From: RGIG8767 sp964386235
Lineage (GTDB): Bacteria > Bacillota > Clostridia > Lachnospirales > Lachnospiraceae
Assembly (NCBI GenBank): GCA_964386235.1
Contig: CAYLSH010000044.1
Location: 1 to 16,375, forward strand
Direction: 5' to 3'
DNA length: 16,375 nucleotides
A program made the position numbers and the translations under genes. This document shows, one piece after another, positions 6,403 to 13,815 of this stretch (the stretch's first letter is position 1; the number at the start of each line of letters is the position of its first letter). The notes beneath the pieces were generated by a model. It was not told the origin of the DNA. It made no database searches and saw only the letters and a list, made by a program, of their open reading frames with translations.

Positions 6403-8700
6403 AAATGCTTGTTGCTTGCCGGCGGGAAAGGGGATCGTTTATGGCCTCTTTCCCGTAAAAATTATCCAAAACAATTTATAGAGATCAAAAACCATCACTC
6501 CATATTTCAGGAAACCATTGCCAGAAATATGGCTTTTTGTGATGAATTTATTATTGTGACCAATGCTGAGTACCGGGATATCATAGAAAACCAGATGAAG
6601 GTGTTTCGGGGGCTGACCTACCGATGCATTTATGAGGAAACCGGACGCAAGACCACGGCTGCGATCGCACTTGCCTGTATGCAGATTCCGTTATCGGAAC
6701 TTCTTTTTGTAGTGGCATCGGATCAGTTGATTGAGGGAGAATCCTACAAAGATGATATTCTTCGTGCACGTGAACTGGCAAAGCAGGGGTATCTTGTCAC
6801 CTTTGGTATGGACGCAGACAAGCCGCATACCCGTTTTGGTTATATTCATCATGACGGAGAAGAAGTTCTTACTTTTACGGACAAACCGGATGAGGATGTG
6901 GCAGCGCAGTATTATGCCTCCGGAGAATACTATATTAACAGCGGTATGTTTTTGTTTCAGAATGGTGTGTTTTTACATGAACTGCAAAGGGTTTCGCCTG
7001 CTGTATATGCTTTGCTTGAAAAGGTATACATGAAAAAGAAACTTTCAGACAGTCATACCTATTATGATGCATCCGCCATGGATATGCTTCCGGCTCTTCC
7101 TGTGGAAAAAACACTTTTTGAAAAGACCAATCTGGCAAAGGTAATTCACGGTCTGTTTTTCTGGAAGGATGTAGGAAGCCTGGATGATCTTACGGACACC
7201 GGCATCGGAAAAAATGGCAATGAACATGTGATTTCCAATAAGTGTCAAAATACCACAGTGCTGAATCAGAGTAAAAATCAACTTGTTCTTGTCAATCACT
7301 TAGAGGATGTTTTAGTGGTGAATACGGATGATGCGGTCTATATCGGCAACAAAGGCGATGCCGACGATTTAAAAGAGATCATCCGCAAAAGTGAAAGCAT
7401 GTGGGGATACTTTGACAGAAGTTCTGCTTTTATCCGTGACTGGGGTCGTTATGATGTTTTGCAAAAAGATGAAAGCACGGGCTATCAGGTCAGTAAAGTA
7501 TGCGTATTCCCCGGACAGACAATTTTATCCCATTTACATGAAAAGAAAAGCGAGAACTGGTGTGTGATCAAGGGCAGGGCACTTGCCGTGATCGACGGAA
7601 GGGAAAGTACGTTAACTGTGGGCGATACCATGCAGATTTTACCCGGCATGCAACATCAGATCTCCTGTATCAGTGAAGAAGATCTGGAATTTATCGAAAC
7701 GGCAACCGGACTTTCCGTTGAAAAGAAAGATACGGTTTCGTTTGAAAAAATACAGCGTTCGGAGGCTTCGCTCGGCTATCAGAGTGAACCCTTCGTAAAG
7801 CTTTTGCCTGCCTACAAAGATTATCTCTGGGGCGGTACGAGATTGCGTGAGCAGTTTCACAAAAAATGCGATTATGATACGATTGCAGAAAGCTGGGAAC
7901 TGTCCGCTCACCCGGATGGACAGAGTGTGGTGGCATCCGGCAGATATAAAGGTCTGTTATTTGGCGAGTATCTTAAGAAGATCGGCAAAGAAAGCCTTGG
8001 CTGGAAATACCAGAGTTTTCGTGCTTTTCCCCTGCTGATCAAGCTGATTGATGCTAAGGATGATCTTTCCATCCAGGTGCATCCGGATGATGAATATGCG
8101 CTGGAAAATGAAAATGAATACGGCAAAAGTGAAATGTGGTATGTGATCGACTGCGCAGAAGATGCCTTTATTTATTGCGGTTTTAAAAGACAGGTGAGCC
8201 GCACAGAAGTCATGGAGCACATTAAAAAAGGCACATTATTAGAACTTCTAAACCGTATTCGGATTGAAAAAGGAAAAACGTATTTTATCCCGGCGGGTAC
8301 GATTCATGCCATTGGTAAGGGCAGTCTGATCTGCGAAGTACAGCAGAACTCCAATTCCACTTACCGGGTTTACGATTATGACCGTCGTGATAAATTTGGC
8401 AATCTTAGAAAATTAGACATTGAAAAAGCACTCGATGTAATGGATTATGACCGTTACATGGGAACGGACAAAAGTGAGTGCAAATACTTTGAATGCAGAC
8501 AGATCTTCTGTGAGGGTGTTGCAGACGTGGAGGTCACGGAAGAATCCTTCCTTTCCCTTATGATCTTAGAGGGAAGCGGCAGGATTACTTATGAAGAAAA
8601 CAGCCTCGATTTTGTGAAAGGAGACTGCCTCTTCATTCCTAAACGCAATGCTAAGATGCGGATAGAAGGTAAATGTTCGTATATGTGCGTGAGGATATAA
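6400..8700 (+). CDS. manC: Fused mannose-1-phosphate guanylyltransferase / mannose-6-phosphate isomerase
   Basis: A 766-residue, three-module protein expected to link fructose-6-phosphate to GDP-mannose. Module 1 (about 1-265) is a sugar-nucleotide transferase: LLLAGGKGDRLWPLSRKNYPKQF begins at 4, ASDQ at 106 (usually SDH), DKPD at 161, NSGMFLF (180-186) and DVGS (257-260). Module 2 (about 345-437) is the cupin of type II isomerases (PGQTILSHLHEKKSENW, H378/H380, PGMQH 415-419). Module 3 (about 465-766) resembles a complete type I zinc isomerase (ManA): WGG (477-479), ESWELS (497-502), LSIQVHPDD with Q559/H561, KSEMWY with E578, and PAGTIHAIG with H636. Nearly all family-critical residues are present, so both activities are plausible. 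Phosphomannomutase (ManB), needed between them, is absent from the window. It follows the PilZ gene by 27 nt. A substrate other than mannose for module 1 is less likely given the attached ManA. Confidence 0.9.
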   Translation: MKCLLLAGGKGDRLWPLSRKNYPKQFIEIKNHHSIFQETIARNMAFCDEFIIVTNAEYRDIIENQMKVFRGLTYRCIYEETGRKTTAAIALACMQIPLSELLFVVASDQLIEGESYKDDILRARELAKQGYLVTFGMDADKPHTRFGYIHHDGEEVLTFTDKPDEDVAAQYYASGEYYINSGMFLFQNGVFLHELQRVSPAVYALLEKVYMKKKLSDSHTYYDASAMDMLPALPVEKTLFEKTNLAKVIHGLFFWKDVGSLDDLTDTGIGKNGNEHVISNKCQNTTVLNQSKNQLVLVNHLEDVLVVNTDDAVYIGNKGDADDLKEIIRKSESMWGYFDRSSAFIRDWGRYDVLQKDESTGYQVSKVCVFPGQTILSHLHEKKSENWCVIKGRALAVIDGRESTLTVGDTMQILPGMQHQISCISEEDLEFIETATGLSVEKKDTVSFEKIQRSEASLGYQSEPFVKLLPAYKDYLWGGTRLREQFHKKCDYDTIAESWELSAHPDGQSVVASGRYKGLLFGEYLKKIGKESLGWKYQSFRAFPLLIKLIDAKDDLSIQVHPDDEYALENENEYGKSEMWYVIDCAEDAFIYCGFKRQVSRTEVMEHIKKGTLLELLNRIRIEKGKTYFIPAGTIHAIGKGSLICEVQQNSNSTYRVYDYDRRDKFGNLRKLDIEKALDVMDYDRYMGTDKSECKYFECRQIFCEGVADVEVTEESFLSLMILEGSGRITYEENSLDFVKGDCLFIPKRNAKMRIEGKCSYMCVRI

Positions 8701-8711
8701 GAACATAATTT

Positions 8712-9980
8712 TTAATTTTGTAAACTCTTCAGATCTTCGTAAAAGTTCGGATAACTGATGCAGACGGTTTCGGGATGATCATAGGTGTTCTGACCGTCTG
8801 CTATAAGGTCAGCGATTGCAAAACTCATGGCGATGCGGTGGTCAAGGAAGGTCTCGATTGTGCTGCTGTGAAGGACGCTGCCGCCAGAGATAATAAAACC
8901 ATCGTCCGTTGGCGTGATATCGCCGCCCATGGCTTTTAAGTTTTGGGTAACGGCATCAATGCGGTTACATTCCTTTACTTTTAATTCGGCTGCATCTTTG
9001 ACGATCGTTGTGCCGTTTGCATAAGCAGCGAGAATTGCAATCACCGGCAGTTCGTCAATGAGAGTCGGTATGATGTCGCCCTGAATGGTGGTACCATGTA
9101 AAGGGCAGGAGCGGACAAGAAGGTCCGCTGTTTTTTCGCCACAAATCGTTCTTTCATTTACTAATGTGATATCACCACCCATTTCTTTTGCCACATGAAT
9201 GATTCCATCCCTTGTCGGATTAATTCCTACATTTTTGATCAAAATCTCAGAATCCGGTGTGATCAGTCCTGCTACAATAAAATAGGCAGCGGAAGAAATA
9301 TCGCCCGGAACCGTGATATCCTGTGCATATAATTCATTTGCCGGCTGTAAGGTAACGGTCTTGTCAAGCACCTGAAGGGAAGCCCCAAAAGCCTGTAACA
9401 TCAGTTCTGAGTGATTACGGCTGATGGCGGGTTCGGTAACCTCTGTGGGGGAGTCCGCATACAGACCCGCAAGCAGAATGGCGCTTTTTACCTGTGCAGA
9501 TGCCGTTTTGGTCGCATAGGAGATTCCGTGAAGCGGATTGCCGTGGATCAAAAGGGGTGCACAGTCATTTTCATGCAGACTGCGTATGTCAGCACCCATA
9601 AGAGAAAGTGGCTCCATGATTCGTTTCATGGGGCGTTTCCTTATTGTTTCATCCCCGTTGATGGTAGCTGTAAACGGCTGTGCGGATAGTATACCGGAAA
9701 GAAGGCGTGTGGTCGTGCCGCTGTTACCGGTATCTAAGATGGAAGATGGTGCGATAAGTCCGTGCATGCCTTTTCCGTTTACAAGGATGCTGCCGTCACT
9801 GTCTTTTCCTATTAATATTCCCATTTGTTGAAAACAATTCATCGTGGAACGACAGTCCGCACTGTCTAAAAAACCGCGGATCCTCGTGGTGCCTTTTGCT
9901 AAAGAACCAAACATAATGCTGCGGTGGGATATGGATTTATCGCCCGGAACGGTAATTTCACCGTGTAATCTTTTTGTCAT
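8712..9980 (-). CDS. aroA: 3-phosphoshikimate 1-carboxyvinyltransferase (EPSP synthase)
   Basis: Adds the enolpyruvyl group of phosphoenolpyruvate to shikimate-3-phosphate, the sixth shikimate-pathway step. It is 422 residues, full length. Landmarks: GDKSISHRS (13-21), LDTGNSGTTTR (82-92), RKRPM (114-118), SAQVK (161-165), RNHSE (188-192), DISSAAYF (227-234), NPTR (254-257), the catalytic LIDELPV around D309, KECNR (336-340) and DHRIAMSFA (380-388). GDK(S/T), SAQxK, RxH(S/T)E and NxTR together are the motif set described for class II EPSP synthases. Read leftward, AAAGGA sits 9 nt before the ATG. It lies 39 bp after tyrA, forming a tyrA-aroA unit. Its stop is 11 bp from the stop of the convergent manC fusion. 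Confidence 0.97.
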   Translation of the reverse strand: MTKRLHGEITVPGDKSISHRSIMFGSLAKGTTRIRGFLDSADCRSTMNCFQQMGILIGKDSDGSILVNGKGMHGLIAPSSILDTGNSGTTTRLLSGILSAQPFTATINGDETIRKRPMKRIMEPLSLMGADIRSLHENDCAPLLIHGNPLHGISYATKTASAQVKSAILLAGLYADSPTEVTEPAISRNHSELMLQAFGASLQVLDKTVTLQPANELYAQDITVPGDISSAAYFIVAGLITPDSEILIKNVGINPTRDGIIHVAKEMGGDITLVNERTICGEKTADLLVRSCPLHGTTIQGDIIPTLIDELPVIAILAAYANGTTIVKDAAELKVKECNRIDAVTQNLKAMGGDITPTDDGFIISGGSVLHSSTIETFLDHRIAMSFAIADLIADGQNTYDHPETVCISYPNFYEDLKSLQN

Positions 9981-10019
9981 GATCTATCGTCCTTTCCTAA
10001 GTGGTAAAATGGGTGAATA

Positions 10020-11120
10020 TTATTTTGTGTAGATTTTATACTCTGTTTTTTCCAAAATACATATAGCTTTTTTGAGGGAGTGCTCATCGTAAAATTCAAT
10101 TCTAAGCGCCCCTTCTTCAAATTCACGGTTATGCACGATTCCCATGTTTTTCAGGTTAATTCCTTCTTTTGCAAACATACCGGATAATTTGGCGATGATA
10201 CCGGTTTCATCCGGGATGGAGACGGTCAGACGGTAGGAACGTCCGATCGGTCCGCTGTAAAGATCGTTGAAGGAGTCCCGGTAATCCTTTGCCTGTGAAA
10301 AATAATCATGGAGCAAAGGGGTATCATCCTGCTTTATATGTTCGCGAAGCAAAGAAAGTGCACGGATATAGGCATCCATAAAGGTAAGAAGCTGCTCCTT
10401 ATTTTCGGTACAGATCTGCTCCCACATAACAGGAGAAGAGGAAGCAATGCGGGTAATGTCCTTGAATCCTCCGGCGGCAATCATTTTCATCGTTCCCTTA
10501 GCATCGTCACTGTCGTGGATCAGATTGACAAGGGCGTATGCTGCCATATGGGGCAGATGGCTGATGGCGGCAGTAACTAAGTCATGCTTTTCTTCGTCCA
10601 TGACAATAGGAATGGCGCCTGCTTTGCGTATGATATCGGTTAAAAATGAAATCTTATCCTTACAAATAGCCTGCGTGGGCGTAAGGATGTAGTAAGCATT
10701 TTCCAAAAGCCCGGCACTTGACGCATCATAGCCGGAGCGTTCACTTCCCGCCATGGGGTGTCCGCCGATAAAGCAGTCCTCCATATGAAGATTTCGTACC
10801 ACATCATGAATGGTTTTTTTTACGCTTCCTACGTCCGTGACAAGGCTGTCTTTTTTGCGTATTTTCTGAATGTCGGATAAGTACTTTGCGTTATAATCCA
10901 CCGGTGTGCATAAAAAGAACAGGTCGCATTCTGAAAATGCCGTGTGGATCGTATCATAGACAGCATCACAGATTCCTTCTTTTTGCGCGGATGCAAGGGC
11001 GGAAGTATCTATGTCAAAGGCAAGGATGCGGCAGCCCGGGTATGCCTGCTTCAGGGCTTTTGCCATAGAACCGCCGATCAGTCCGAGACCGATAAAACCA
11101 AAAGTCAGTTGTTTGTTCAT
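10020..11120 (-). CDS. tyrA: Prephenate dehydrogenase with C-terminal ACT domain
   Basis: Oxidatively decarboxylates prephenate to 4-hydroxyphenylpyruvate for tyrosine synthesis. It is 366 residues from the chosen ATG. The N terminus is an NAD(P) Rossmann fold with GLGLIGGS (11-18) and an acidic residue after the second strand (FDID, 35-38). TDVGSVK (95-101) and GHPMAGSERSG (120-130) are family signatures, with H121 the usual catalytic His; ISHLPH (186-191) is also conserved. About 295-366 is an ACT domain (YRLTVSIPDETGIIAKLSG begins at 296), the usual site for feedback control by an aromatic amino acid, probably tyrosine. A TTG at 11129 could add MDF-, but AAAGAGG lies 9 nt before the ATG at 11120, so the ATG is preferred. 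It is the first gene of the tyrA-aroA pair. Confidence 0.96.
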   Translation of the reverse strand: MNKQLTFGFIGLGLIGGSMAKALKQAYPGCRILAFDIDTSALASAQKEGICDAVYDTIHTAFSECDLFFLCTPVDYNAKYLSDIQKIRKKDSLVTDVGSVKKTIHDVVRNLHMEDCFIGGHPMAGSERSGYDASSAGLLENAYYILTPTQAICKDKISFLTDIIRKAGAIPIVMDEEKHDLVTAAISHLPHMAAYALVNLIHDSDDAKGTMKMIAAGGFKDITRIASSSPVMWEQICTENKEQLLTFMDAYIRALSLLREHIKQDDTPLLHDYFSQAKDYRDSFNDLYSGPIGRSYRLTVSIPDETGIIAKLSGMFAKEGINLKNMGIVHNREFEEGALRIEFYDEHSLKKAICILEKTEYKIYTK

Positions 11121-11129
11121 AAAATCCAA

Positions 11130-11136
11130 CCTCTTT
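11130..11136 (-). promoter_or_regulatory. Ribosome binding site that sets the tyrA start
   Basis: On the minus strand AAAGAGG lies 9 nt before the ATG at 11120. It overlaps the region just upstream of the alternative TTG at 11129, which it would meet with no spacing, so the ATG is preferred. Confidence 0.75.
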
Positions 11137-11166
11137 GTTACTTTTTTGTTTGATTAGGTTAGTAAA

Positions 11167-11195
11167 AATATAACACTTTAAAGTGCTAAAGTCAA
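11167..11195 (-). promoter_or_regulatory. Promoter of tyrA-aroA with operator-like dyad in the spacer
   Basis: On the minus strand TTGACT (11195-11190) and TATATT (11172-11167) are 17 nt apart, close to consensus. The spacer contains the perfect palindrome CACTTTAAAGTG (11174-11185). It extends to an 18-bp dyad at 11171-11188 with one mismatched pair. Transcription would start near 11160, about 40 nt before tyrA. The dyad position suits a repressor that blocks RNA polymerase; the regulator is unknown. Confidence 0.75.
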
Positions 11196-11338
11196 TTCCG
11201 ACAGGGAAAAAAGGAGAAAAAACGTACTGTTTGGCAATTTGTCTGTATAAAAAGTCTGAAAACAAGAATAATTTAGTAAAAGAAGAAACTTAAATCAGAA
11301 AAAAGCAAAAATAAATTGTGTAAATTATCAAAAAATAA

Positions 11339-11367
11339 TTGTAATTATCTAATAAATTTAGTAATAT
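11339..11367 (+). promoter_or_regulatory. Candidate promoter of the EF-G-like gene
   Basis: TTGTAA (11339-11344) and TAATAT (11362-11367) are 17 nt apart, each 4/6 to consensus. The -35 overlaps the 14-nt dyad at 11335-11348. In DNA this AT-rich, chance matches are common, so this is tentative. It would give a leader of about 95 nt. Confidence 0.35.
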
Positions 11368-11452
11368 ATACCTAGCGAATGTTTTTGGAATGGTTTGGAA
11401 GAAAGATGATTGTAAAAACATTTATAAATGCAGCATTTGAGTAATGCAGAAA

Positions 11453-11460
11453 AGAGAGGA
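11453..11460 (+). promoter_or_regulatory. Ribosome binding site that sets the EF-G-like start
   Basis: AGAGAGGA lies 6 nt before the ATG at 11467. The in-frame ATG at 11428 would add 13 residues and lacks a comparable site. Confidence 0.8.
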
Positions 11461-11466
11461 TCGTCT

Positions 11467-13560
11467 ATGAACATTTACACAACTGACAAGATTCGTAACG
11501 TCGTTTTATTAGGACATGGCGGAGCCGGTAAAACAAGCCTTGTGGAAGCAATGGGATATTTAGCGGGACTGACTTCCAGAATGGGAAAAGTAGTGGATGG
11601 CAATACCATCAGTGACTTTGGCAAAGAAGAGCAGAAACGCCAGTTTTCCATTTCTACTGCAGTAGTTCCTTTAGAATGGGAAGGCTATAAGATCAATATT
11701 TTAGATACACCGGGTTATTTTGATTTTGTGGGTGAGGCAGAAGAAGCAGCAAGCGCTGCGGATGCGGCGATCATCGTTATTTCCGGTAAAGCCGGTATAG
11801 AAGTGGGTACGAAGAAAGCATGGGATCTTTGTGAGAAATACAAACTGCCCCGTATGATCTTTGTTACCGATATGGATATTGATAATGCTTCTTACAGACA
11901 GGTGGTGGAAGATCTGACCGCATTATATGGTAAAAAGATCGCACCTTTCCATCTTCCGATTCGTGAAAATGAGAAGTTTGTCGGTTATATCAATGTCATT
12001 TCAGAGACGGGATATCGCTGGCAGGGGAAAGAAGTTGTGGAATGTGAGATTCCGGATTACAGTAAACCCAACCTTTCCATCTGCAAAGATACGTTGCTAG
12101 AAGCTGTGGCAGAAACCAGCGAAGAGTTCATGGATCGTTTCTTTAACGGAGATACTTTCTCGGAGGCTGAGATCCGTGCGGCTTTGCGTATCAATATCAA
12201 TGACGGAAGCATTGTGCCGATGTCCATGGGTTCGAATATTTTATGTCAGGGTATTTATACATTGTTAGATGATATCGTTAAATATCTTCCAAGCCCGGAG
12301 AATCGTAAGATTGCCGGTATTTCCATGAAGACCAATGAGATCTTTGAGGCGGATTATGATTTTGCAAAAGCCAAATCCGCAGTGATCTGGAAGACCATTG
12401 TGGATCCTTTCATTGGCAAGTATTCTTTGATCAAGGTTTGTTCCGGTGTTTTAAAAGCAGATGACATGATCTACAACCTGGATAAGGATATCGAAGAAAA
12501 ATTAGGTAAGATCTATGTGCTTCAGGGCAATAAACCGATCGAGGTAAAAGAACTTCATGCCGGTGATATCGGTGCGATTGCCAAACTGACAGCTGCAAGA
12601 ACAGGCAATTCCTTATCCACCAAAGCCAACACGATCCGTTTTGGTGCACCGGCGTTACCGGTTCCTTATACATACAAACGCTACAAAGTAGTGAATAAGG
12701 GTGATGTGGATAAGGTTTCACAGGCATTACAGAAGATGATGCATGAAGATCTGACACTGAAAAATGTAAATGATGCAGAAAACAGACAGATGCTTTTGTA
12801 TGGTATGGGCGATCAGCATTTGGATATTGTGGTCAGCCGTCTGTTAAATGAATATAAAGTGGCAATCGAACTTTCCACTCCAAAGGTTGCTTACAGAGAG
12901 ACGATCAAGAAGAAATCCGATGTGGAGTCCAAGTACAAGAAACAGTCCGGCGGACATGGACAGTACGGTCATGTTAAGATGACGTTTGAACCATCCGGCG
13001 ATATTGAAACTCCTTATGTATTTGACCAGATCGTTGTAGGCGGTGCGGTTCCAAAGAACTTCTTCCCGGCAGTGGAAAAAGGTATTCAGGATTCCATGGA
13101 AAAGGGACCTTTGGCTGCCTATCCGGTAGTGGGGGTTAAAGCCGTATTGTATGATGGATCGTATCATCCGGTTGACTCTTCGGAAATGGCATTCAAGATG
13201 GCAACGATCCAGGCGTTTAAGAAAGGATTTATGGAAGCGGGACCGATCCTGCTTGAGCCGATCGTTTCCCTGAAAGTGGATGTGCCGGATGAATGTACGG
13301 GTGATATCATGGGCGATCTGAATAAGCGTCGCGGACGAGTGCTTGGCATGAATCCGACCGGAAACGGCAGACAGACCGTGGAAGCGGATGTACCGATGTC
13401 CGAACTGTTCAATTACTGTACGGATCTTCGTTCCATGACAGGCGGCCAGGGAGAGTACTCCTATGAATTTGCCAGATATGAACAGATGCCGTCCGATCTT
13501 CAGGCAAAAGAAGTGGCAGCACGTGCGCAGAAGGTTGCAGAGAATACGGTGGATGCATAA
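11467..13560 (+). CDS. fusA: Elongation factor G paralogue with altered GTPase motifs
   Basis: A 697-residue, full-length EF-G-type translational GTPase. The G domain starts with P-loop GHGGAGKT (16-23). Three canonical motifs differ: RGITI is RQFSI (58-62), DTPGHVDF is DTPGYFDF (80-87, Tyr84 replacing the catalytic His), and NKMD is TDMD (134-137). Domain II covers about 290-400 and domain III about 400-480. Domain IV keeps SGGHGQYGHV (494-503) and YHPVDSSEMAFK (566-577). Domain V keeps GDIMGDLNKRRGRV (612-625) and DLRSMTGGQGEYSYEF (653-668). So the ribosome-facing parts look intact while nucleotide handling is probably changed. It stands alone, away from rpsL, rpsG and tuf, which fits a second EF-G rather than the housekeeping copy. 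It is not a TetM-type protein by its N terminus. Nearest description: EF-G-like protein; the exact role (accessory translocation, recycling or stress translation) is unknown. Confidence 0.9.
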   Translation: MNIYTTDKIRNVVLLGHGGAGKTSLVEAMGYLAGLTSRMGKVVDGNTISDFGKEEQKRQFSISTAVVPLEWEGYKINILDTPGYFDFVGEAEEAASAADAAIIVISGKAGIEVGTKKAWDLCEKYKLPRMIFVTDMDIDNASYRQVVEDLTALYGKKIAPFHLPIRENEKFVGYINVISETGYRWQGKEVVECEIPDYSKPNLSICKDTLLEAVAETSEEFMDRFFNGDTFSEAEIRAALRININDGSIVPMSMGSNILCQGIYTLLDDIVKYLPSPENRKIAGISMKTNEIFEADYDFAKAKSAVIWKTIVDPFIGKYSLIKVCSGVLKADDMIYNLDKDIEEKLGKIYVLQGNKPIEVKELHAGDIGAIAKLTAARTGNSLSTKANTIRFGAPALPVPYTYKRYKVVNKGDVDKVSQALQKMMHEDLTLKNVNDAENRQMLLYGMGDQHLDIVVSRLLNEYKVAIELSTPKVAYRETIKKKSDVESKYKKQSGGHGQYGHVKMTFEPSGDIETPYVFDQIVVGGAVPKNFFPAVEKGIQDSMEKGPLAAYPVVGVKAVLYDGSYHPVDSSEMAFKMATIQAFKKGFMEAGPILLEPIVSLKVDVPDECTGDIMGDLNKRRGRVLGMNPTGNGRQTVEADVPMSELFNYCTDLRSMTGGQGEYSYEFARYEQMPSDLQAKEVAARAQKVAENTVDA

Positions 13561-13684
13561 TGTTCTAATATTATAGTATTAAAATATGATAATATCAGAA
13601 TGGCAATTAATCAGGCAATTACAGTTCCATGGCATTCTAATACTTTATTATAAAAAATAAGCAATATAGTACTAATATCTATGC

Positions 13685-13753
13685 AAAAAAAGACTTGTTT
13701 CCGATCACAGAAAGAATATAATGTGATTTGAGTGAGAAAACAGGTCTTTTTTT
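13685..13753 (+). terminator. Compound, bidirectional-type terminator after the EF-G-like gene
   Basis: Outer stem of 16 bp (13685-13700 with 13738-13753, one G-T wobble), whose ends are A7 and T7, so either strand would carry a U tract. An inner 6-bp stem ATCACA/TGTGAT (13704-13709 with 13722-13727) sits inside. The hairpin starts 125 nt after the stop at 13560. The 13561-13684 stretch holds AT-rich repeats (TTCTAATA twice) and no gene. Confidence 0.75.
13695..13722 (+). promoter_or_regulatory. Promoter nested in the terminator, for the MATE gene
   Basis: TTGTTT (13695-13700) and a perfect TATAAT (13717-13722) are 16 nt apart. Both lie inside the hairpin; the predicted start near 13729 is past the inner stem, so transcripts from here would not refold the terminator. 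Confidence 0.5.
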
Positions 13754-13815
13754 GTTGAAAAAAAGAAAAACCGTTTTGTTTTGGGGGCATAAATATCAGA
13801 ACGAGGTTACAGGTT

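Larger units (their letters stand above)
11196..11466. other. AT-rich divergent intergenic region
   Basis: With the tyrA promoter, this completes a 346-bp gene-free interval (11121-11466). It is extremely AT-rich and no ORF or RNA gene is recognised. Features seen: a dyad ATAATT-GT-AATTAT (11335-11348), a direct repeat TTTGGAA at 11384-11390 and 11394-11400 (10-nt period), and A-rich tracts. It probably serves as a promoter region for the EF-G-like gene. Confidence 0.5.

Noticed and set aside
11171..11188. HrcA CIRCE element
   Set aside because: The outer part resembles TTAGCACT, but CIRCE needs a 9-nt spacer between half-sites and TTAGCACTC/GAGTGCTAA arms. Here the arms are contiguous and differ.
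11467..13560. TetM-type ribosomal protection (tetracycline resistance) protein
   Set aside because: The N terminus lacks the MKIINIGILAHVDAGKT-type start, and domains IV and V follow EF-G, not TetM.
13562..13680. Possible repeat or CRISPR-like array after the EF-G-like gene
   Set aside because: TTCTAATA and GGCAATTA each occur only twice, in very AT-rich DNA, with no regular spacing.
13561..13815. Riboswitch controlling the MATE gene
   Set aside because: A hairpin ending in a T tract lies upstream, but I can match no known aptamer. A promoter inside the hairpin explains the layout more simply.
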